DNA of 8,965 bases, from NCBI GenBank assembly GCA_041486185.1, contig JBGPKX010000256.1:1-8965 (forward strand). Direction: 5' to 3'. Each line of letters begins with the position of its first letter. Position 1 is the first letter of the stretch. The translations under genes were made by a program, and so were the position numbers. Under the pieces are notes generated by a model, which was given only the letters and a program-made list of their open reading frames with translations, ran no database searches and had not been told where the DNA came from. The stretch comes from QHXW01 sp041486185 (GTDB lineage: Bacteria; Acidobacteriota; Terriglobia; Bryobacterales; Bryobacteraceae). Positions 6,536 through 8,965 of this stretch are shown here, one piece after another.

Positions 6536-8275
6536 TCAGTTCGCCGCGAGGCTAAAGTCAATCTCCTGCTCGGCGGGTCTGACGTAATGGCCCGGCTTCG
6601 ACTTCAGACGCAGGGGCACGGAAAGGGCCCCGACGGCGTGATCGAGCGTGGTCTCCAGCGCGTTTGCGTAGGGATTGTAAGGATATACGGGCCAGACGAG
6701 CCGCGCCGAAGGTTCCACGTGCAACGTCCATCCGCGATGGCGGATCCAGCCGCCAATCGCCTCGGGTTCCAACTCGACGCGCTCGCTTCCCAGTGTGATG
6801 TTCTTTCCCGCCGCGGTTTCCAGCACCTCACCTGCCTTTAGCACGAGCTGAAGCGTGGCCGCTGCTTCCTCGGGTGGCGTCCCCTTGCCGCTGATCACAA
6901 ATCGAAAATGCATCTCGCGCTCCGAGGCCGGCTCGACGTAGAGCTCGCTGAAAAAAGTGTTATAGGCCAGCGACAACCGGTCCCGGGCGGGATTCATTTC
7001 CAGCCGGCTGCTCAGGGGCAAGTGATACGTGACGCCTGCAATCTGCTCCCGAAATGTCGCCAGCTCCGGCTGGCGTTTCGAGTTCGCGCCGCTGACAATC
7101 AGGCCCAGCTTGCTGTGGAACACGCTCAGGTTGGCTTGCCGGTCCAGGTAATACTGGCTATTCACCGCCTGCGTCGCCACGATCCCGGAAAGGCACACCA
7201 CCCAAGGTCCCATCTTGCGAATCCCCGCTGGCACGCTCATCTGGTATGCGTACCGCTCCTGGTCCTGCGGTATCGGCGCCGCCGGCCCGTCGTGATAATA
7301 GAGCGCATCCTGGGATAGACGTCCGAGCGCCTCCATGGTCAGTTTGTTCGGGTCGAAGAATCCAGTCAAGAACTCGGCATATCGCCGCCCATCAGGGAAG
7401 CGCGTGAAGGCGAATTGCGCCCACGGGCTTACGCTCCAGTAGCGATTCCGGTCGTTGATGGTCTCGACAGGCGTGCCATCCGGATACGTGAAGTGCATGT
7501 GGAAATCCGTCGAGCGGCGAAGCGCTTCGAGGACCGCGGGGTCGTCACTGTACTCCCCATAAAGGGCCACCGCCGAAAGCGTGAGATGGTCGTAACCGGT
7601 GGTCGGTCCCGCACGGCTGTGCTCGCCCCAATAGCCGTCCGGCGTCTGTTCCGTTGCGGCGAATCGATGCAGAATCTGCGAACCCAGCTTCACCCAGTCC
7701 GGCTTGTCGAAGACGCGCCCGGCCAGAAACAAGAGCTCTGCCCACTGCGCGTAGTGATTCGGGGAGGTCCCGATGTATGGCGACGCGTACCATGGAAAAT
7801 TCAGCCTTTCGGCCGCATCCGGTGCGAACGGCGCTGTGTTTTCGAGAATCGCGCGCTTCCAGCGCTCGCGCCGATCCGCGCCCAATTCATCCGCCAGCAA
7901 ACGGTATGCTTCGAGCCACGTGTACGTGTCCCAGTCGCTGTCGAGCCGTGGCGTGAACTTACCTTGCTCATTCTCGGAGGCCAGCAGGTCGCCGATCCGG
8001 ATGGCGAGAACCAGCATCTTCGGATCGCGATAGCGCGGATTTGCGGCGTCACGCTTGGCGTAAAGCACCGCGGGCGCGAGAATCGAGTAACCGAAATGCT
8101 TCCAGCCCGGTGCTTTCTCCAGGCTGTCGAGCTTGGCGTCCGGCTCCACCGCCAGTCGCTCCGCCACTTGATGCGCCCCAGCCTCCATAAGCCGGAAGTA
8201 CCGTCCTGGCAATTCGGCTGACAGCGCCGCGCCCGATAACGCCGCAAGCACGATGAACCAAGGCATCTTTCGCAT
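6536..8275 (-). CDS. Secreted alpha/alpha-barrel plus beta-sandwich protein, polysaccharide lyase-like
   Basis: This 579-residue protein has a signal peptide (MRKMPWFIVLAALSGAALSA, cleaved near 20), so it acts outside the cytoplasm. Residues about 25-380 are helical with repeated aromatic-rich segments (DTYTWLEAYRLLADELG 116-132, ASPYIGTSPNHYAQWAEL 164-181, GYWGEHSRAGPTTGYDH 214-230, NRYWSVSPWAQFAFTRFP 277-294). Residues about 380-579 are beta-rich. This two-part layout and the conserved-looking N173-H174, D229-H230 and tyrosines recall heparinase/alginate-lyase-type polysaccharide lyases, but I do not recognise the exact family. Glycoside hydrolases of the alpha/alpha-barrel type are an alternative. 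It starts 67 bases after the upstream heme protein stop and ends 34 bases before the cytochrome start, so it is likely in the same operon. No strong Shine-Dalgarno is visible; ATG at 8266 (codon 4) is an alternative start. Confidence 0.75.
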   Translation of the reverse strand: MRKMPWFIVLAALSGAALSAELPGRYFRLMEAGAHQVAERLAVEPDAKLDSLEKAPGWKHFGYSILAPAVLYAKRDAANPRYRDPKMLVLAIRIGDLLASENEQGKFTPRLDSDWDTYTWLEAYRLLADELGADRRERWKRAILENTAPFAPDAAERLNFPWYASPYIGTSPNHYAQWAELLFLAGRVFDKPDWVKLGSQILHRFAATEQTPDGYWGEHSRAGPTTGYDHLTLSAVALYGEYSDDPAVLEALRRSTDFHMHFTYPDGTPVETINDRNRYWSVSPWAQFAFTRFPDGRRYAEFLTGFFDPNKLTMEALGRLSQDALYYHDGPAAPIPQDQERYAYQMSVPAGIRKMGPWVVCLSGIVATQAVNSQYYLDRQANLSVFHSKLGLIVSGANSKRQPELATFREQIAGVTYHLPLSSRLEMNPARDRLSLAYNTFFSELYVEPASEREMHFRFVISGKGTPPEEAAATLQLVLKAGEVLETAAGKNITLGSERVELEPEAIGGWIRHRGWTLHVEPSARLVWPVYPYNPYANALETTLDHAVGALSVPLRLKSKPGHYVRPAEQEIDFSLAAN

Positions 8276-8342
8276 TGCGGTAACTAAAATAGCATCAACG
8301 AAAACCTTGATCCGCGGCGACTTCCGGCGATCCGGAATTGAT

Positions 8343-8965
8343 TCAGCGCGACGCGCGCCGGTCTTCCTTCAACGTCGTCAGATATTGGACTACATCCACG
8401 AGCTGCTGCTCGGTCATGGAGTTCATGAGATCTTCCGGCATGAGCGAAAGATGGCTGCGGTGGCGCGATTTGATCTCCGCGGGTTTCAAGCGCACCTCGG
8501 TTGTGGCATCGGTCTTCACCACCACGCGCTGCGGCGTGTCTTCGGTGACGATGCCGATTACGCCGCCCTGCGTTTTGGTTTCGAGCACCCACATGTAGTA
8601 GTCGGGCGCGATGCCGGCGCTCGGGTTCAGAATTGAATCGTAGAGCCCGTCCTTGCCGAGCTTGGCGCCAATGTTGGCCAGGTCGGGCCCAACTTTCTTC
8701 TTCCCGTCGACGCCATGGCACCCGCTGCATTTGGGGCCGGTCTCCGCGTTGAAAACTTTGCGCCCGCGTTCAGCGTCGCCCGAGTGCCAAGTCAATTCCT
8801 GAATAGGGGGAAGCCGTTTCTTGTTGCTGCTGACCAGGGGCGGCAGGAGTTTTTCAGCGCGCTTGTGAATCTCGGGATCGCGGCTGGTATTCACCACGGT
8901 GGTGGCTAGATTCTTTAGCTCCGCCGGCAACTGTTGCTGCTGTTGCAGATCGAGCAGCAGGTTGA
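8343..8965 (-). CDS. Planctomycete-type heme-binding (cytochrome c) domain, C-terminal part of a larger protein
   Basis: The frame runs open to the window edge. In-frame codons from 8963 read NLLLDLQQQQQLPAEL, so a TTG at 8930 is probably internal and the gene begins outside the window. The visible part has 206 codons. A helical stretch resembling HEAT-repeat linkers (NTSRDPEIHKRAEKLL) leads into WHSGDAERGRKVFN, then the heme motif CSGCHGVDGKK. GPDLANIGAKLGKDGLYDSI and LNPSAGIAPDYYMWVLET follow. A beta insert (about GGVIGIVTEDTPQRVVVKT) separates the heme motif from the axial Met in SLMPEDLMN, and the end is VDVVQYLTTLK. This is the arrangement of the Planctomycete-type heme domain that ends large putative membrane-bound or PQQ-type dehydrogenases. 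What the N-terminal part does cannot be seen. It is probably the first gene visible of the minus-strand cluster. Confidence 0.85.
   Translation of the reverse strand, partial: NLLLDLQQQQQLPAELKNLATTVVNTSRDPEIHKRAEKLLPPLVSSNKKRLPPIQELTWHSGDAERGRKVFNAETGPKCSGCHGVDGKKKVGPDLANIGAKLGKDGLYDSILNPSAGIAPDYYMWVLETKTQGGVIGIVTEDTPQRVVVKTDATTEVRLKPAEIKSRHRSHLSLMPEDLMNSMTEQQLVDVVQYLTTLKEDRRASR

Noticed and set aside
6502..6561. Longer N-terminus of the diheme cytochrome from a TTG at 6561 or ATG at 6531
   Set aside because: It would put extra residues before a clear signal peptide and overlap the upstream gene; ATG at 6501 gives a normal secreted cytochrome.
7415..8221. 268-codon plus-strand open frame opposite the lyase-like gene
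   Set aside because: It has an Arg/Val-rich composition and no signal peptide or motif, while the minus frame has a signal peptide and an organised fold pattern.
8928..8930. TTG start for the heme-domain gene
   Set aside because: The frame is open to the window edge with protein-like sequence upstream (LLLDLQQQQQ), so the TTG is an internal Leu codon.
8931..8945. CAA/CAG triplet run coding five glutamines
   Set aside because: It is short and within an ordinary linker region; not evidence of a functional microsatellite.

Overview
The window is GC-rich, densely coding DNA that looks chromosomal. Its gene families point to a soil-type Acidobacteriota of the Solibacter/Bryobacter kind: a soluble PQQ alcohol dehydrogenase paired with a diheme cytochrome c, a Planctomycete-type heme-binding domain, DUF1501 and a GH29 fucosidase. 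This assignment rests on recognised protein families only. No rRNA, tRNA, CRISPR array or insertion sequence was seen.

Left part (1-3949), plus strand. The window opens inside the 3' end of a GH29 alpha-L-fucosidase gene (2-802). The 317 bases after it hold a wrecked C-terminal piece of a DUF1501 gene (about 842-1031), broken by one extra C. It is flanked by two diverged copies of a 26-base sequence. Next come a FAD-dependent DAO-family oxidoreductase (1120-2280) and a ribulokinase-type FGGY sugar kinase (araB-like, 2369-3949). An 8-codon minicistron overlaps the kinase start as ATGA.

Middle (3950-4189). This is a convergent intergenic spacer without a credible gene. It contains three small perfect-stem hairpins in a row and three imperfect direct repeats.

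Right part (4190-8965), minus strand. Four co-oriented genes are read from right to left. They are the 3' end of a protein with a Planctomycete-type heme domain (enters from beyond the window), a secreted protein of probable alpha/alpha-barrel plus beta-sandwich build that resembles polysaccharide lyases, a secreted diheme cytochrome c, and a periplasmic PQQ dehydrogenase. The last two overlap by four bases (GTGA), so they very probably form one electron-transfer unit: the heme-free dehydrogenase oxidises an alcohol or sugar and passes electrons to the cytochrome.

Taken together, the fucosidase, ribulokinase and lyase-like protein suggest use of plant or microbial polysaccharide, with periplasmic oxidation alongside. 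No single pathway is complete in the window. The points most worth a second look are the lanthanide-type Asp-x-Asp motif in the PQQ enzyme, the DUF1501 scar with its flanking repeats, the overlapping minicistron before araB, and the hairpin cluster between the convergent genes.
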